Below the pieces are notes generated by a model. It saw only the letters and a list, made by a program, of their open reading frames with translations. It was not told where the DNA came from and did not search any database. Below are positions 29,808 through 38,912 of a stretch of DNA of 64,000 nt, one piece after another. Each line of letters opens with the position of its first letter. Positions within the stretch are counted from its first letter, which is position 1. Origin of the DNA: Anaerohalosphaera lusitana (GTDB lineage: Bacteria > Planctomycetota > Phycisphaerae > Sedimentisphaerales > Anaerohalosphaeraceae); the NCBI RefSeq assembly GCF_002007645.1, contig NZ_CP019791.1, positions 3,030,593-3,094,592 of the forward strand. Reading direction: 5' to 3'. The translations under genes were made by a program, and so were the position numbers.

Positions 29808-30011
29808 TCAGCTTTTGTTTTCGGGTTCGTTTACAGTGCTCTGGCTCTCCTGATTCAACTGTCTTTTTGTCTCATCTGAACAGACATTCCCGGACGGACA
29901 TGACGCGCAGCCACCTGAGTCACAAGGCGGATTTGATGCTTTTCGTTTGTAGTAAACGATCAAAGACACTAATGAAACAAGCACTATTGCGATTATGATC
30001 AGATGTTCCAT
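29808..30011 (-). CDS. FeoB-associated Cys-rich membrane protein
   Basis: The 67-residue protein has one N-terminal membrane helix (about 4-21) followed by a short Cys cluster (CDSGGCASCPSGNVC) and a polar tail. This matches the FeoB-associated Cys-rich family found after feoB in many bacteria, whose role in Fe(II) uptake is unclear. AGGAA precedes the ATG. It is the last gene of the iron operon, 32 bases after feoB. Confidence 0.85.
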   Translation of the reverse strand: MEHLIIIAIVLVSLVSLIVYYKRKASNPPCDSGGCASCPSGNVCSDETKRQLNQESQSTVNEPENKS

Positions 30012-30043
30012 TTTTCATTTCCTGAATTCAAGGCGTTTTTACG

Positions 30044-32116
30044 CTATGTCCCGATCCCGAAGAAAGAGCCGGCCTGATAGACCACCAGAGTGAGAACGTA
30101 AGCCAGAATTGTCAGTCCCGCTACCTGGAACAGTGCCCAGCCCCATGAGCCGGTTTCATGACGGGTCATCGCAACGGTCGCGACACATGGCATCGCTGCC
30201 AGGCAGAACAACATGATGCAAAATCCCTGCAGAGGCGTATAGTTGTCTCGAAGCTTCTCGGTTAATATCTCGGATGATGCTTCGGTGTGGCCGCCAAGCG
30301 AATATACTATGCCCATCTGTGAAACGAAAACTTCCTTTGCAGCGAAGGCCCCTACCAGGGCCGTTCCTATTTTCCAGTCGAAGCCTAGCGGCTTGATGAC
30401 TGTCTCTATTGCAGAGCCTGCCTTACCAACATAAGAATGCTGCAGTTGTGCGGTTTGTGCCTGCTGTTCGTTCAGGCCTTCCAGTTCCGATTCGTCGATC
30501 TGGGGGTATGCAGCCGCGGCCCAGAGCAGGATCGATATCGCGAGGATAATCGTGCCTGCCTTGCGGAGGTACATCCAGCCGCGGTGCCATGTATGAATGA
30601 GGACGCCGTGGATTGTCGGGACGCGATACGGGGGCAGTTCCATGACGAAAGGCGTCGTTTCGCCTCGGAAGATCGTTTTACGCAGCAGCTTGACGGCTAC
30701 TATAGCAAGAGCGACACCGATCAGATAGATCAGCGTCATGACCAGTCCCTGATGATGCGTGAAAAAGGCGGTAGTTATCATGATATATATGGGCAAGCGC
30801 GCACCGCAGCTCATGAGCGGTACGACCATTATGGTGGTCAGTCTGTTTCGTCTGTTTTCAAGGATGCGTGTGGACATTATTGCGGGCACGGAGCACCCGA
30901 AGCCGATCAGCATTGGGATGAAGCTCTTGCCGTGAAGGCCTATTTTGTGCATGATCTGGTCCATTACGAAGGCCGCCCGGGCCATGTAGCCGGAGTCTTC
31001 GAGTATGGATATGGCGCAGAAAAGGATCAGGATGTTAGGCAGGAAGGACACCACGCCGCCGACGCCGCCGATTATTCCATCGACGATGAGGGATAGAATC
31101 TGGCTGTCGGGCGAGCCGGGCCAATGGGTGGTTATCGTGTTGCCTGCCCAACTGAACAGCGTCTGCAGCCATTCCATCGGATAATTGCCCAGGGTGAAAG
31201 TCAGATGGAACACCAGGGCCATCATGCCGATAAATATCGGCAGACCCAGTATGCGGTGAGCGAGCAATTTGTCTATCATGTCCGAGACGTCATGACGGAG
31301 CTCGATCGTTCTTTTGACGGATTCATGACAGGCACCGGAGATAAAGCCGTAACGGCGCTCGGCGATCAGGATCTCCGGTTCATCGTCAAATATCCTGATA
31401 AGATGTTTGCGGCTATGCTTGACCGCTTCCAAAACTTCACTGCTGTGGCCCTTGTCCATTACCTGACGGTCATTTTCAAGCAGTTTGACTGCCAGATAAC
31501 GGCTGCCGTATTTCTGAACCAGATCGTGTTCAGTATCAACCAGCGGTTCGATCCTGGCGAGTTCTTCCTCGATCTCAGTACCGTAGTGGACACGGCCCGC
31601 AAGCTCTTTGGGAGGTTCGCCGGCCTTTTTTACTATCGCATCGAGCAGATCGTCGATCCCCTTGCCCTTGTTTCCAACCGTGAGAACGATAGGAGCACCG
31701 AAAAAGAGCGAGAGCTGGTCGAGATCGAATTCCAGACCCTTCTGGCGGGCGAGGTCGGACATGTTGAACGCCAGAACGAGGGGTACATTCATCTCCATCA
31801 ACTGCACGGCCATGTAGAGGTTACGCTCAACATTTGATGAGTCGATGATGTCGACGACTACGTCGGGGTGCTCATCAAATATGAAGTCACGTGCCACACG
31901 TTCTTCTATAGAATACGCATCCAGGCTGTAAGTACCCGGAAGATCGACGATCTCAAGCTCGGCGCCCTTGTGATTGGCCAAACCGATCTTTTTCTCAACC
32001 GTCACACCCGGGTAGTTACCAACATGCTGCCGGGAACCGGTTATCTTGTTGAAGACGGTCGTCTTGCCGCTGTTTGGATTGCCCGCTATTGCTATTTTGA
32101 GTTTCTTGTTTGACAT
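30044..32116 (-). CDS. feoB: Ferrous iron transport protein B
   Basis: FeoB imports Fe(II) across the cytoplasmic membrane. The 690-residue protein has an N-terminal G-protein domain (G1 GNPNSGKTT at 12-20; DLPGTYSLDAYS), a GDI-like spacer domain, and a C-terminal membrane part with two Gate repeats (GCSVPAIMSTR and the region around KEVFVSQMG). The start ATG at 32116 lies 48 bases after feoA. A second DtxR-type operator sits in that gap. The order on the minus strand is dtxR-feoA-feoB-Cys-rich protein. Confidence 0.97.
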   Translation of the reverse strand: MSNKKLKIAIAGNPNSGKTTVFNKITGSRQHVGNYPGVTVEKKIGLANHKGAELEIVDLPGTYSLDAYSIEERVARDFIFDEHPDVVVDIIDSSNVERNLYMAVQLMEMNVPLVLAFNMSDLARQKGLEFDLDQLSLFFGAPIVLTVGNKGKGIDDLLDAIVKKAGEPPKELAGRVHYGTEIEEELARIEPLVDTEHDLVQKYGSRYLAVKLLENDRQVMDKGHSSEVLEAVKHSRKHLIRIFDDEPEILIAERRYGFISGACHESVKRTIELRHDVSDMIDKLLAHRILGLPIFIGMMALVFHLTFTLGNYPMEWLQTLFSWAGNTITTHWPGSPDSQILSLIVDGIIGGVGGVVSFLPNILILFCAISILEDSGYMARAAFVMDQIMHKIGLHGKSFIPMLIGFGCSVPAIMSTRILENRRNRLTTIMVVPLMSCGARLPIYIMITTAFFTHHQGLVMTLIYLIGVALAIVAVKLLRKTIFRGETTPFVMELPPYRVPTIHGVLIHTWHRGWMYLRKAGTIILAISILLWAAAAYPQIDESELEGLNEQQAQTAQLQHSYVGKAGSAIETVIKPLGFDWKIGTALVGAFAAKEVFVSQMGIVYSLGGHTEASSEILTEKLRDNYTPLQGFCIMLFCLAAMPCVATVAMTRHETGSWGWALFQVAGLTILAYVLTLVVYQAGSFFGIGT

Positions 32117-32129
32117 AAACCAGACCTAA

Positions 32130-32147
32130 AGTTAGTTGCCGCTAACA
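32130..32147. promoter_or_regulatory. DtxR-type operator candidate 2, before feoB
   Basis: AGTTAGttgccgCTAACA repeats the arm pattern of the operator at 32923-32940 with the same 6-base centre. On the minus strand it overlaps a possible internal promoter (TTGCCG, 16 bases, TAACTT). Confidence 0.55.
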
Positions 32148-32164
32148 TTTCGGCAAAAAAATTT

Positions 32165-32410
32165 TTATTTACAGGCTTCCTCGACCATCACCTTGTGCGC
32201 AACCCCCCTGCCAAGTACGACCTTTGAGCCGCGTACATTGATCACGAATGGGCCGAAACCGCCGTTACTTACCACTTTGAGACGGGCGTTGGGCACCAGC
32301 CCCATTGCAGCGAGGCGTGAGCGCAGTTCACATCCGGCGTCAACATTGCTGAAGATTACGGTTTGGCCGGAAGAAATGCCTGAAAGCGGTTTTTTGCCAT
32401 TATCAGCCAT
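32165..32410 (-). CDS. feoA: Ferrous iron transport protein A
   Basis: The 81-residue protein has the SH3-like FeoA fold pattern (SGISSGQTVIFSNVDAGCEL, then RLAAMGLVPNARLKVV), which supports FeoB from the cytoplasmic side. The ATG at 32410 is preferred over 32449 because GAGG precedes it and the family begins near here. It overlaps the end of the DtxR-type gene by 8 bases, so translation is probably coupled. Confidence 0.93.
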   Translation of the reverse strand: MADNGKKPLSGISSGQTVIFSNVDAGCELRSRLAAMGLVPNARLKVVSNGGFGPFVINVRGSKVVLGRGVAHKVMVEEACK

Positions 32411-32888
32411 TTGAAGCCTCTTTGATGGTTTCACCGACATCATTTGCATTACAAAACTCCCTGAATTGCTTTACCAGATCAGTACCCTGGCTGCTTTGGC
32501 GAGAGAAAAATTCGACAAAACTAACCAGTTTGTTAATTATCTTTGGGCCGAACGAGTGTTCAGCTTCGCACGCGGCCTGCTGGGCCGTATTGTGGTCTAT
32601 ACCCAGGATATCGACAAAGAATAATTTGATGATATTATGCTTGTGCACTATTCGTCTTGCCTCGTTCTCGCCCTCAGGGGTCAAAGTGACCAGGCCGTAA
32701 GGTTTGTAATTTACCAGTTCCTTTTCAGCCAGCGTACGAAGTGCACCGGTCACAGAGGCCGGCGAAACATCCAGCATTTGAGCGATGTCCTTACTGCGTG
32801 CAACGCTTCCTTTGGCCGATATGTTGAATATGGCTTCGAGGTAATCCTCGAGCGAGGCAGTCAGATTGTAGTCGGTAGTTGGGCTCAT
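32403..32888 (-). CDS. DtxR/MntR-family metal-dependent regulator
   Basis: The 161-residue protein has a winged helix (EDYLEAIFNISAKGSVARSKDIAQML, in two parts of the same fold) and the metal-binding dimerisation domain with EAEHSFGP and the conserved HN/H residues. It lacks the C-terminal SH3 domain of full-length DtxR, as in MntR-size members. Iron is the likely signal because it heads the feo operon, but Mn cannot be excluded. Two matching palindromes (32923-32940, 32130-32147) suggest it controls itself and feoB. Confidence 0.92.
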   Translation of the reverse strand: MSPTTDYNLTASLEDYLEAIFNISAKGSVARSKDIAQMLDVSPASVTGALRTLAEKELVNYKPYGLVTLTPEGENEARRIVHKHNIIKLFFVDILGIDHNTAQQAACEAEHSFGPKIINKLVSFVEFFSRQSSQGTDLVKQFREFCNANDVGETIKEASNG

Positions 32889-32917
32889 GTTTTCGTCTGA
32901 TTAACTTTACAGTGATT

Positions 32918-32946
32918 AATATAGTTAGCTAAGACTAACTTTTCAA
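32918..32946 (-). promoter_or_regulatory. Candidate promoter of dtxR-feoAB
   Basis: On the minus strand TTGAAA and TATATT are separated by 17 bases. The spacer consists of the operator palindrome. Confidence 0.6.
32923..32940. promoter_or_regulatory. DtxR-type operator candidate 1, inside the promoter spacer
   Basis: AGTTAGctaagaCTAACT is a perfect inverted repeat with 6-base arms and a 6-base centre. It fills the space between the -35 and -10 boxes, where a repressor would block RNA polymerase. Confidence 0.65.
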
Positions 32947-33100
32947 GTAAAAAGTCAAAATTTCCAATTTAGTTCATTACATTCTGGTCCATTTTGAACA
33001 ATTAGCCCATATTCACAAAAACACATTTAAATGTTTACATCCGACGACAAATTGCCGAAATTTACTATAGCGAACATATTTTCCTTTGGGAGGAAGTTTT

Positions 33101-34966
33101 ATGTGTGGAATAGTCGCTTATATAGGCGAAAAAGAGGCCCAGCCAATACTACTGGAAGGTCTCAAAAGGCTCGAATATCGTGGTTACGATTCAGCAGGCG
33201 TGTCGCTGCTCGTCAGTAAATCTTTTAGGATACGCAAGACAACGGGACGGATTACGGCCCTTGAGGCAGAGATCGGCAAGGAAACCAGGCATGAAAGCCT
33301 GGGCATCGGTCATACCCGCTGGGCCACTCACGGCAAACCCACAACTGCCAATGCGCACCCGCATACCGACTGCTCAGGCAAGATATGCCTGGTTCACAAC
33401 GGCATTATCGAAAATTACGCAACGCTGAAGAAGTGGCTGGAGAGCAAGGGCTGTACGTTTGCCAGTGAAACCGACACGGAGGTAATAGCTAATCTGATCG
33501 GCTATTTCTATTCCAGTGAAAACGGGGATGGAGATGCCGAACGCGAAGGCATTAACAAGTTTGAGTGGGCCGTCCAGCAGGCACTACGCGAGTTGGTGGG
33601 TACTTACGGGCTCGCAATTTTGTGCAGCGATTTTCCGGATATGCTCATAGGTGCTAAAAAGGGAAGTCCGCTGATATTGGGGGTGGGCGAGAACGAATAT
33701 ATAGTCGCTTCGGATGCCGCCGCAATAGTAGAGCATACTACGCAGGCGATCTACCTGAGTGATAACGAGATCGTGACGATCAAGGGCAATACGTTCCGCA
33801 CGAAGACAATTGACAACATCACGGTCAGTAAAAAGCTGAGTGAACTGGAATTTTCGCTGGGTGAGATCGCGCTTGAGGGCTATGAGCATTACATGCAGAA
33901 AGAGATCGCGGAGCAGGTCGATGCGCTTTCTACATGCATGAATGGGCGGATCGATTTGGCAGGATCACGGGTTGTTCTTGGTGGTCTGAGTAACTATCTG
34001 CGTGACCTGGCGAGGGTTAAACGCATCATTCTTACCGGCTGCGGAACCGCATGGCACGCGGGATTGATAGGCGAGTATCTGTTCGAACAGCTTGCCCGAA
34101 TTCCTGCCGAGGTCGAATATGCGAGCGAGTTCAGATATCGGAATCCAATAATCGAAGACGGCACCATAGTGATTGCAATAAGCCAGTCGGGCGAGACGGC
34201 AGATACGCTGGCTGCGATCGAACAGGCCAAGGACCGCGGTGCGCCGGTTTTCGGGCTGGTCAACGTGGTCGGTTCTACTATCGCACGGACAACGGACGCG
34301 GGGGTATACCTGCGCGTCGGGCCGGAGATAGGTGTGGCAAGTACGAAGGCGTTTACGGCACAGGTTACGGTGCTCACTATGCTGGCGATAGAGCTGGGCA
34401 GGCGAAGGCATCTGAGCCAGTCGGATGCACACGGGCTGCTGGAAGACATGCTAAATCTGCCCGAGAAGATAGCAAAAGCACTGAAATTGTCCGAAGAGAT
34501 CAAAAGAATCGCGAAAGCAAATATCGATCAGCCGAACTGGCTGTTCCTTGGGCGTGGACTTAATTACCCTGTCGGGCTCGAGGGAGCACTGAAACTCAAG
34601 GAGATCAGCTATATCCATGCGGAGGGTCTGCCCGCTGCGGAGATGAAGCACGGACCGATCGCGCTCATAAGCGAAGGGATGCCGGCCGTATTCGTAGCGA
34701 CTCAGTCAAGCAATTACGATAAGATCATCGGCAATATTGAAGAGGTTCGTGCGCGTGGTGGCCGAACAATCGTGATCGCGAGTGAGGGAGACGAACAGAT
34801 CGCAGATTATGCCGATCACCTGATAAAGGTGCCGGAAGTGCGTGAACCGCTGCAGCCGGTGGTGAACGTAATCCCCCTTCAACTACTCGCATATCATGCT
34901 GCAGTACTAAAGGATTATGACGTTGACAAGCCGCGAAACCTGGCGAAAAGCGTAACTGTAGAATAG
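33101..34966 (+). CDS. glmS: Glutamine-fructose-6-phosphate aminotransferase (isomerising)
   Basis: GlmS makes glucosamine 6-phosphate for cell-wall and LPS amino sugars. The 621-residue protein starts with MCGIVAYIG, where Cys2 becomes the N-terminal nucleophile of the class II amidotransferase domain. Two SIS isomerase domains follow, and the standard C-terminus KPRNLAKSVTVE. The ATG at 33101 has GGGAGG upstream; the frame opens 5 codons earlier. It is divergent from the iron operon. No glmS ribozyme is seen. It converges with the ACT gene 10 bases away. Confidence 0.97.
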   Translation: MCGIVAYIGEKEAQPILLEGLKRLEYRGYDSAGVSLLVSKSFRIRKTTGRITALEAEIGKETRHESLGIGHTRWATHGKPTTANAHPHTDCSGKICLVHNGIIENYATLKKWLESKGCTFASETDTEVIANLIGYFYSSENGDGDAEREGINKFEWAVQQALRELVGTYGLAILCSDFPDMLIGAKKGSPLILGVGENEYIVASDAAAIVEHTTQAIYLSDNEIVTIKGNTFRTKTIDNITVSKKLSELEFSLGEIALEGYEHYMQKEIAEQVDALSTCMNGRIDLAGSRVVLGGLSNYLRDLARVKRIILTGCGTAWHAGLIGEYLFEQLARIPAEVEYASEFRYRNPIIEDGTIVIAISQSGETADTLAAIEQAKDRGAPVFGLVNVVGSTIARTTDAGVYLRVGPEIGVASTKAFTAQVTVLTMLAIELGRRRHLSQSDAHGLLEDMLNLPEKIAKALKLSEEIKRIAKANIDQPNWLFLGRGLNYPVGLEGALKLKEISYIHAEGLPAAEMKHGPIALISEGMPAVFVATQSSNYDKIIGNIEEVRARGGRTIVIASEGDEQIADYADHLIKVPEVREPLQPVVNVIPLQLLAYHAAVLKDYDVDKPRNLAKSVTVE

Positions 34967-34996
34967 CGAAGACGATCTATTTGCGAGGGCTTCGCT
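34965..34996. terminator. Hairpin at the convergent ends of glmS and the ACT gene
   Basis: Perfect 7-bp arms AGCGAAG/CTTCGCT with an 18-base loop, followed by only three T. It overlaps the last codons of the ACT gene, so it is at best a weak bidirectional terminator. Confidence 0.3.
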
Positions 34997-35423
34997 TTAC
35001 GGGTTTCTTTTTCTTTGTGGTGGTTTTGCCGCCGCCCTGCAGCACTTTCATTGCCTTTTTGACGTCGGCAACCTTGATAACACCGGTCGTGCGCCCACCG
35101 CGTGCCCCGGCTGTGCAGTAGGCGTATGAGATGTTTATGTGAGCCTTTGCGAGTTTGTTGGTTATCTCGGCCAGTGCACCACTTTTGTTGGACAGGTTGA
35201 CACAGAGGACATCTGTTTCGCTGAACTGCATATTGAGATCAGTAAGAAGCTGGCAGACTTTTTTATGGTTTTTCGCTACGACCCGCAGTACACCGTGTTC
35301 CACTGAGTCCATCATGGTCAGAGCCTGGATGTTGACGTTGGAGCGTGCGAATTCGTCCAGAAGCTGCGCGAGGACCCCGGGTTTATTTATCATGAAAACG
35401 GAAAACTGCGTTTCGAGGTACAT
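34977..35423 (-). CDS. Tandem ACT-domain protein
   Basis: The 148-residue protein has two ACT domains: about 4-70 (FMINKPGVLAQLLDEFARSN) and 72-130 (VNLSNKSGALAEITNKLAKA). A lysine-rich tail follows. Stand-alone ACT pairs bind amino acids and act as small regulators, often of amino acid metabolism. AGGAGA lies 10 bases before the ATG at 35423. It follows the STAS gene by 31 bases and is probably in the same operon. The ligand is unknown. Confidence 0.85.
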   Translation of the reverse strand: MYLETQFSVFMINKPGVLAQLLDEFARSNVNIQALTMMDSVEHGVLRVVAKNHKKVCQLLTDLNMQFSETDVLCVNLSNKSGALAEITNKLAKAHINISYAYCTAGARGGRTTGVIKVADVKKAMKVLQGGGKTTTKKKKPVKRSPRK

Positions 35424-35454
35424 CAATTTGATCTCTCCTGCGGATGATTAAGAT

Positions 35455-35808
35455 TTAGATCGAGTTGAGGGCCTGCTGACGGTCAGGGTAGAGCTTGAAA
35501 AGCTTGTCAAGATTTGTGATCTTAAACACACGGCCGAGCTGCGGGTTCGTGCCGCTGATCATAAAAACGCCGCCATACTCACCCAGTCTTCGCCAGATAT
35601 CGACTAGCAGGCCAAGCATTTGTGATGAGAAGAATTTTACGCCCTCAAAATCGATGATGAGTTTTTGCGGCTTTACGCTGTCGACGTATTGTCTGAGCTC
35701 CGTGCTTAGCTCTTCGACGTCAGTAACGCCGCAAATGGAAGTGACATTAAATGAAGCGACGGTCACTCCGTCAATGCTATTGAGATTAAGGATTTTACTT
35801 CCAACCAT
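35455..35808 (-). CDS. STAS-domain protein (anti-sigma factor antagonist family)
   Basis: The 117-residue protein is a single STAS domain with the phosphorylatable region FEGVKFFSSQMLGLLVDIW. In SpoIIAA-type proteins the Ser here is phosphorylated by an anti-sigma kinase. No kinase or sigma factor gene is adjacent, so the partner is unlinked. It is the first gene of a pair with the ACT protein and has a promoter at 35877-35904. Confidence 0.88.
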   Translation of the reverse strand: MVGSKILNLNSIDGVTVASFNVTSICGVTDVEELSTELRQYVDSVKPQKLIIDFEGVKFFSSQMLGLLVDIWRRLGEYGGVFMISGTNPQLGRVFKITNLDKLFKLYPDRQQALNSI

Positions 35809-35876
35809 TTTTGCTGCTCCATGCTGATCATACGGTTCAGCCGTGCATGCTGTCTCAAACTTTTACCTGTCTGGCC

Positions 35877-35904
35877 ATTATATCACGAAAGGAAAACTCG
35901 TAAA
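35877..35904 (-). promoter_or_regulatory. Candidate promoter of the STAS-ACT pair
   Basis: On the minus strand TTTACG and a perfect TATAAT are separated by 16 bases, about 70 bases before the STAS ATG. Confidence 0.5.
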
Positions 35905-35947
35905 GAATTAACGTCCCATATTCGATGCCTCAATTGCCCTGCCATGC

Positions 35948-36931
35948 TCATATGGACTTACATTTCCAACATGCCGCCATGTGGCCCGGTTCCTGTGTGT
36001 CCAGTACCTGCAGTTCTTCTTTGCAACGGTCCTCGGCATATTGACATCGCGGGTGGAAGGGACAGCCGCTGGGCGGGTTCGAGGGACTGGGGACCTCTCC
36101 GCTGAGCACGATACGCTGTTTGGTCTTTATCGGTTCGGGTTCGGGGATCGCACTCATCAGGGCCTGGGTATACGGGTGAAGCGGGTTTGCGTAAAGTGTC
36201 TTGGCGTCGGCGTATTCGACGATCTTGCCGAGATACATGACTGCCACGAAATCACTGATGTGTTCAACTACAGCCAGATCGTGCGCGATGAAAAGGTATG
36301 TAAGTCCGAGCTCGTTCTGTAGATCCTGCAGGAGATTGATTACCTGCGACTGGATCGACACGTCAAGGGCACTGACCGGCTCGTCACATATAATGAGTTT
36401 GGGATCGAGTGCGAGCGAACGTGCTATGCCAATCCTCTGCCGCTGACCGCCGGAGAATTCATGCGGGTAACGGCTGGCATACTGCGGCGCCAGGCCGACG
36501 CGGTCGAGAAGTTCTGCGACCTTGATGCGGCGTTCGCGGCCGCTCATGAGCCCCTGTATCTCCAGGGCCTCGCCGACTATCGTTCCAACGTTCATGCGGG
36601 GATTCAGCGAACCATAAGGGTCCTGAAAGATCATCTGCATATCGCGACGCAGAAGCCGCATCTGTTTTTTAGACAGGTCGAAGACGTTCTCACCTTCGAA
36701 TTTAACAACTCCGTCGGTATGCGGAATAAGTCCGAGCATAGTCCGCCCCACCGTTGTCTTTCCGCAACCACTTTCGCCTACAAGACCGAGCGTCTTGCCT
36801 GCGGGCACGTTGAAACTGACACCATCAACCGCCTTCACGTGGCCGACAGTTTTCTTGAAAATGCCCTTTTTAATGGGAAAGTGGGTTTTAAGGCCTTCGA
36901 CCTCAACCAGATATTTGTTTGTGCTTACCAT
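35948..36931 (-). CDS. oppF: Oligopeptide ABC transporter ATP-binding protein (OppF type)
   Basis: The 327-residue ATPase has Walker [10 protein letters not shown], signature [15 protein letters not shown], Walker [13 protein letters not shown] and the C-terminal oligopeptide-binding region with [14 protein letters not shown]. It powers import with OppD. The start at 36931 is set by the family N-terminus; the frame continues far upstream into oppD. The overlap with oppD is 29 bases. It is the last gene of the opp operon. Confidence 0.93.
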   Translation of the reverse strand: MVSTNKYLVEVEGLKTHFPIKKGIFKKTVGHVKAVDGVSFNVPAGKTLGLVGESGCGKTTVGRTMLGLIPHTDGVVKFEGENVFDLSKKQMRLLRRDMQMIFQDPYGSLNPRMNVGTIVGEALEIQGLMSGRERRIKVAELLDRVGLAPQYASRYPHEFSGGQRQRIGIARSLALDPKLIICDEPVSALDVSIQSQVINLLQDLQNELGLTYLFIAHDLAVVEHISDFVAVMYLGKIVEYADAKTLYANPLHPYTQALMSAIPEPEPIKTKQRIVLSGEVPSPSNPPSGCPFHPRCQYAEDRCKEELQVLDTQEPGHMAACWKCKSI

Positions 36932-37949
36932 ATTTAGCTTCGTACTCTTTAAATTCCTGTTCAGTCTCGTATCCTCTTGCGTACCAGCACGCGACGCATC
37001 TGCCCGGCTCGACTTCCCGCAGTTCAGGTTCTTCACTCCGACAGCGGGGATCATCGTTTCCAATAGAACACCTCGGATGGAACTTGCATCCGGATGGGAA
37101 ATTCAGTGGGTTCGGCACAGAGCCGCCGATGACGTCTAACCTTTCCTTTTCTTCGCCTAGTCTTGGCAGAGATGTCAGCAACCCCTTTGTGTATGGGTGA
37201 AGCGGATCATGGAAGAGCGGCTCAGCGTCGGCCTTTTCCGCGACGCGTGAAGCGTACATGACAACGACATGATCCGAATTTTCTGCAACCACGCCAAGGT
37301 CATGTGTGATGAGCATTATGCTCATATTATGTTGTGCCTGGAGCTCTCTGAGCAGTTCCAGTATCTGGGCCTGGATGGTTACATCGAGAGCAGTCGTCGG
37401 TTCATCGGCGATTAGCAGTGCAGGATTGCAACTCAGTGCCATGGCGATCATGACACGTTGACGCATGCCGCCTGAAAGCTGATGAGGGTATTCACGAACG
37501 CGCTTTTCCGGGTCGGCGATACCTACCTGACGGAGCATCTTTGTGGCGGCTTCCCACGCTTTGGCACCCTTGATGCCCTGGTGCAGACGTATGACCTCGA
37601 TTATCTGATTGCCTACGGTGTAGACGGGATTGAGGCTCGTCATAGGTTCCTGGAAGATGATCGCGATATCATTGCCCCTGATCCGCCGCATCTGCTTTTC
37701 TGTTTTGTGAAACAGATTTTCACCGCGGAAGTATATCTCGCCGTTCATGATCTTGCCGGGGGGATTTGGAACCAGGCGAAGAACTGAGAGCGATGTTACA
37801 CTTTTTCCGCAGCCGCTTTCACCTACAACGGCAACTGTCTTGCCGTGGGGGATGTCGAAGCTGACATCCTGAACGGCCTTTGCAACACCGTCTTCAGTGA
37901 AGAAATGAGTGGTTAGATTCTGTATTGATAGCAAATTGTTTTCAGCCAT
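36903..37949 (-). CDS. oppD: Oligopeptide ABC transporter ATP-binding protein (OppD type)
   Basis: The 348-residue ATPase has Walker A GESGCGKS, signature [15 protein letters not shown], Walker [13 protein letters not shown] and the family's C-terminal Cys motif ([16 protein letters not shown]). It pairs with OppF on the cytoplasmic face of the OppBC permease. It starts 6 bases after oppC and overlaps the start of oppF. Confidence 0.95.
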   Translation of the reverse strand: MAENNLLSIQNLTTHFFTEDGVAKAVQDVSFDIPHGKTVAVVGESGCGKSVTSLSVLRLVPNPPGKIMNGEIYFRGENLFHKTEKQMRRIRGNDIAIIFQEPMTSLNPVYTVGNQIIEVIRLHQGIKGAKAWEAATKMLRQVGIADPEKRVREYPHQLSGGMRQRVMIAMALSCNPALLIADEPTTALDVTIQAQILELLRELQAQHNMSIMLITHDLGVVAENSDHVVVMYASRVAEKADAEPLFHDPLHPYTKGLLTSLPRLGEEKERLDVIGGSVPNPLNFPSGCKFHPRCSIGNDDPRCRSEEPELREVEPGRCVACWYARGYETEQEFKEYEAKYGKHKQISG

Positions 37950-37955
37950 TTGCGA

Positions 37956-38912
37956 TTAAGTCCTCAATTTCGGGTCAAGCGAATCCCTGAGAGCATCACC
38001 AAATATGTTCAGTGCCAGCGAGATTATCGCGATCGCGATAGTTGCAGAGGTCATCTGCCACCAGCAGCCGCGACTGAGTTCATCCTTTGCCAGCGAGATC
38101 ATATTGCCCCAACTGGGCTTGTCTGGATCTCCCAGGCCCAGGAAGCTCAGGATAACTTCTGCGTGGATGAAGGCAACGAATCTAATTGAGAAGGTGATGA
38201 TGACGATGTGAAAAACGTTTGGTATCAAGTGGGAGAAGATGATGCGATGATTCCTGGCACCAAGAGCGCGGGCAGCGAGAACGTATTCGCTTTCTTTTCG
38301 CTTTATGATCTCACCTCTTATCAATCTGCAGATACCGACCCAACTGGTCAATCCCATGGCCAGGTAGACAGTCGTAGAGCCGGCTATTTTCATGCCGAAT
38401 ACGGTTTTGTCCTTCAGCACAAGTGCGAAAGCCATCATAAGTATAAGATACGGGATGGTGCTGAGCGTACTGTAAAGCCAGACGATGAATTCGTCCACGA
38501 CGCCGCCGAAATAGCCTGCGATAGCTCCAAGCGGAACGCCGATCAACACACTCAGGACAGATGCGAACAGAGCTACCGTTAGCGAAACTTTAGCTCCGTA
38601 TATCGTGGCCCTGAGCACCGATCTTCCAAGGAAGTCGGCACCGGCGATGGTACTGATCGCGGAATGACCTTCGAGAGGTTCCGCGCCGGGTTCGGCATAA
38701 GATTCGGCTACAGTCTCGTCATACTGGATCAGGCTGATGTCGAGATTGAACATTTCAGCGAACCAGACGAATCCGGCAAGACCAAAGTAGATCACGATGA
38801 TGCCCAGACAGAACATGGCGAACTTGCGTCTTTTGAGTCGACGCCAGCCATCGGCCCAAAGGCTCTGCCCTTTCTCTTTGGTGGTGTTTTTGTTGTTATT
38901 TTGACTACTCAA
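37956..38912 (-). CDS. oppC: Oligopeptide ABC transporter permease (OppC type)
   Basis: The 318-residue permease has an N-terminal OppC_N segment with one helix and the BPD_transp_1 domain with five more, including the EAA-like loop (AARALGARNHRIIFSHLIPN). A TTG at 38912 with GAGGG 6 bases upstream is the likely start and overlaps the oppB stop by 8 bases. A longer TTG start at 38930 is possible. It forms the channel with OppB. Confidence 0.94.
   Translation of the reverse strand: MSSQNNNKNTTKEKGQSLWADGWRRLKRRKFAMFCLGIIVIYFGLAGFVWFAEMFNLDISLIQYDETVAESYAEPGAEPLEGHSAISTIAGADFLGRSVLRATIYGAKVSLTVALFASVLSVLIGVPLGAIAGYFGGVVDEFIVWLYSTLSTIPYLILMMAFALVLKDKTVFGMKIAGSTTVYLAMGLTSWVGICRLIRGEIIKRKESEYVLAARALGARNHRIIFSHLIPNVFHIVIITFSIRFVAFIHAEVILSFLGLGDPDKPSWGNMISLAKDELSRGCWWQMTSATIAIAIISLALNIFGDALRDSLDPKLRT

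Noticed and set aside
32947-33100. glmS ribozyme upstream of glmS
   Set aside because: The region is AT-rich without the conserved ribozyme core; this element is mainly known from Firmicutes.
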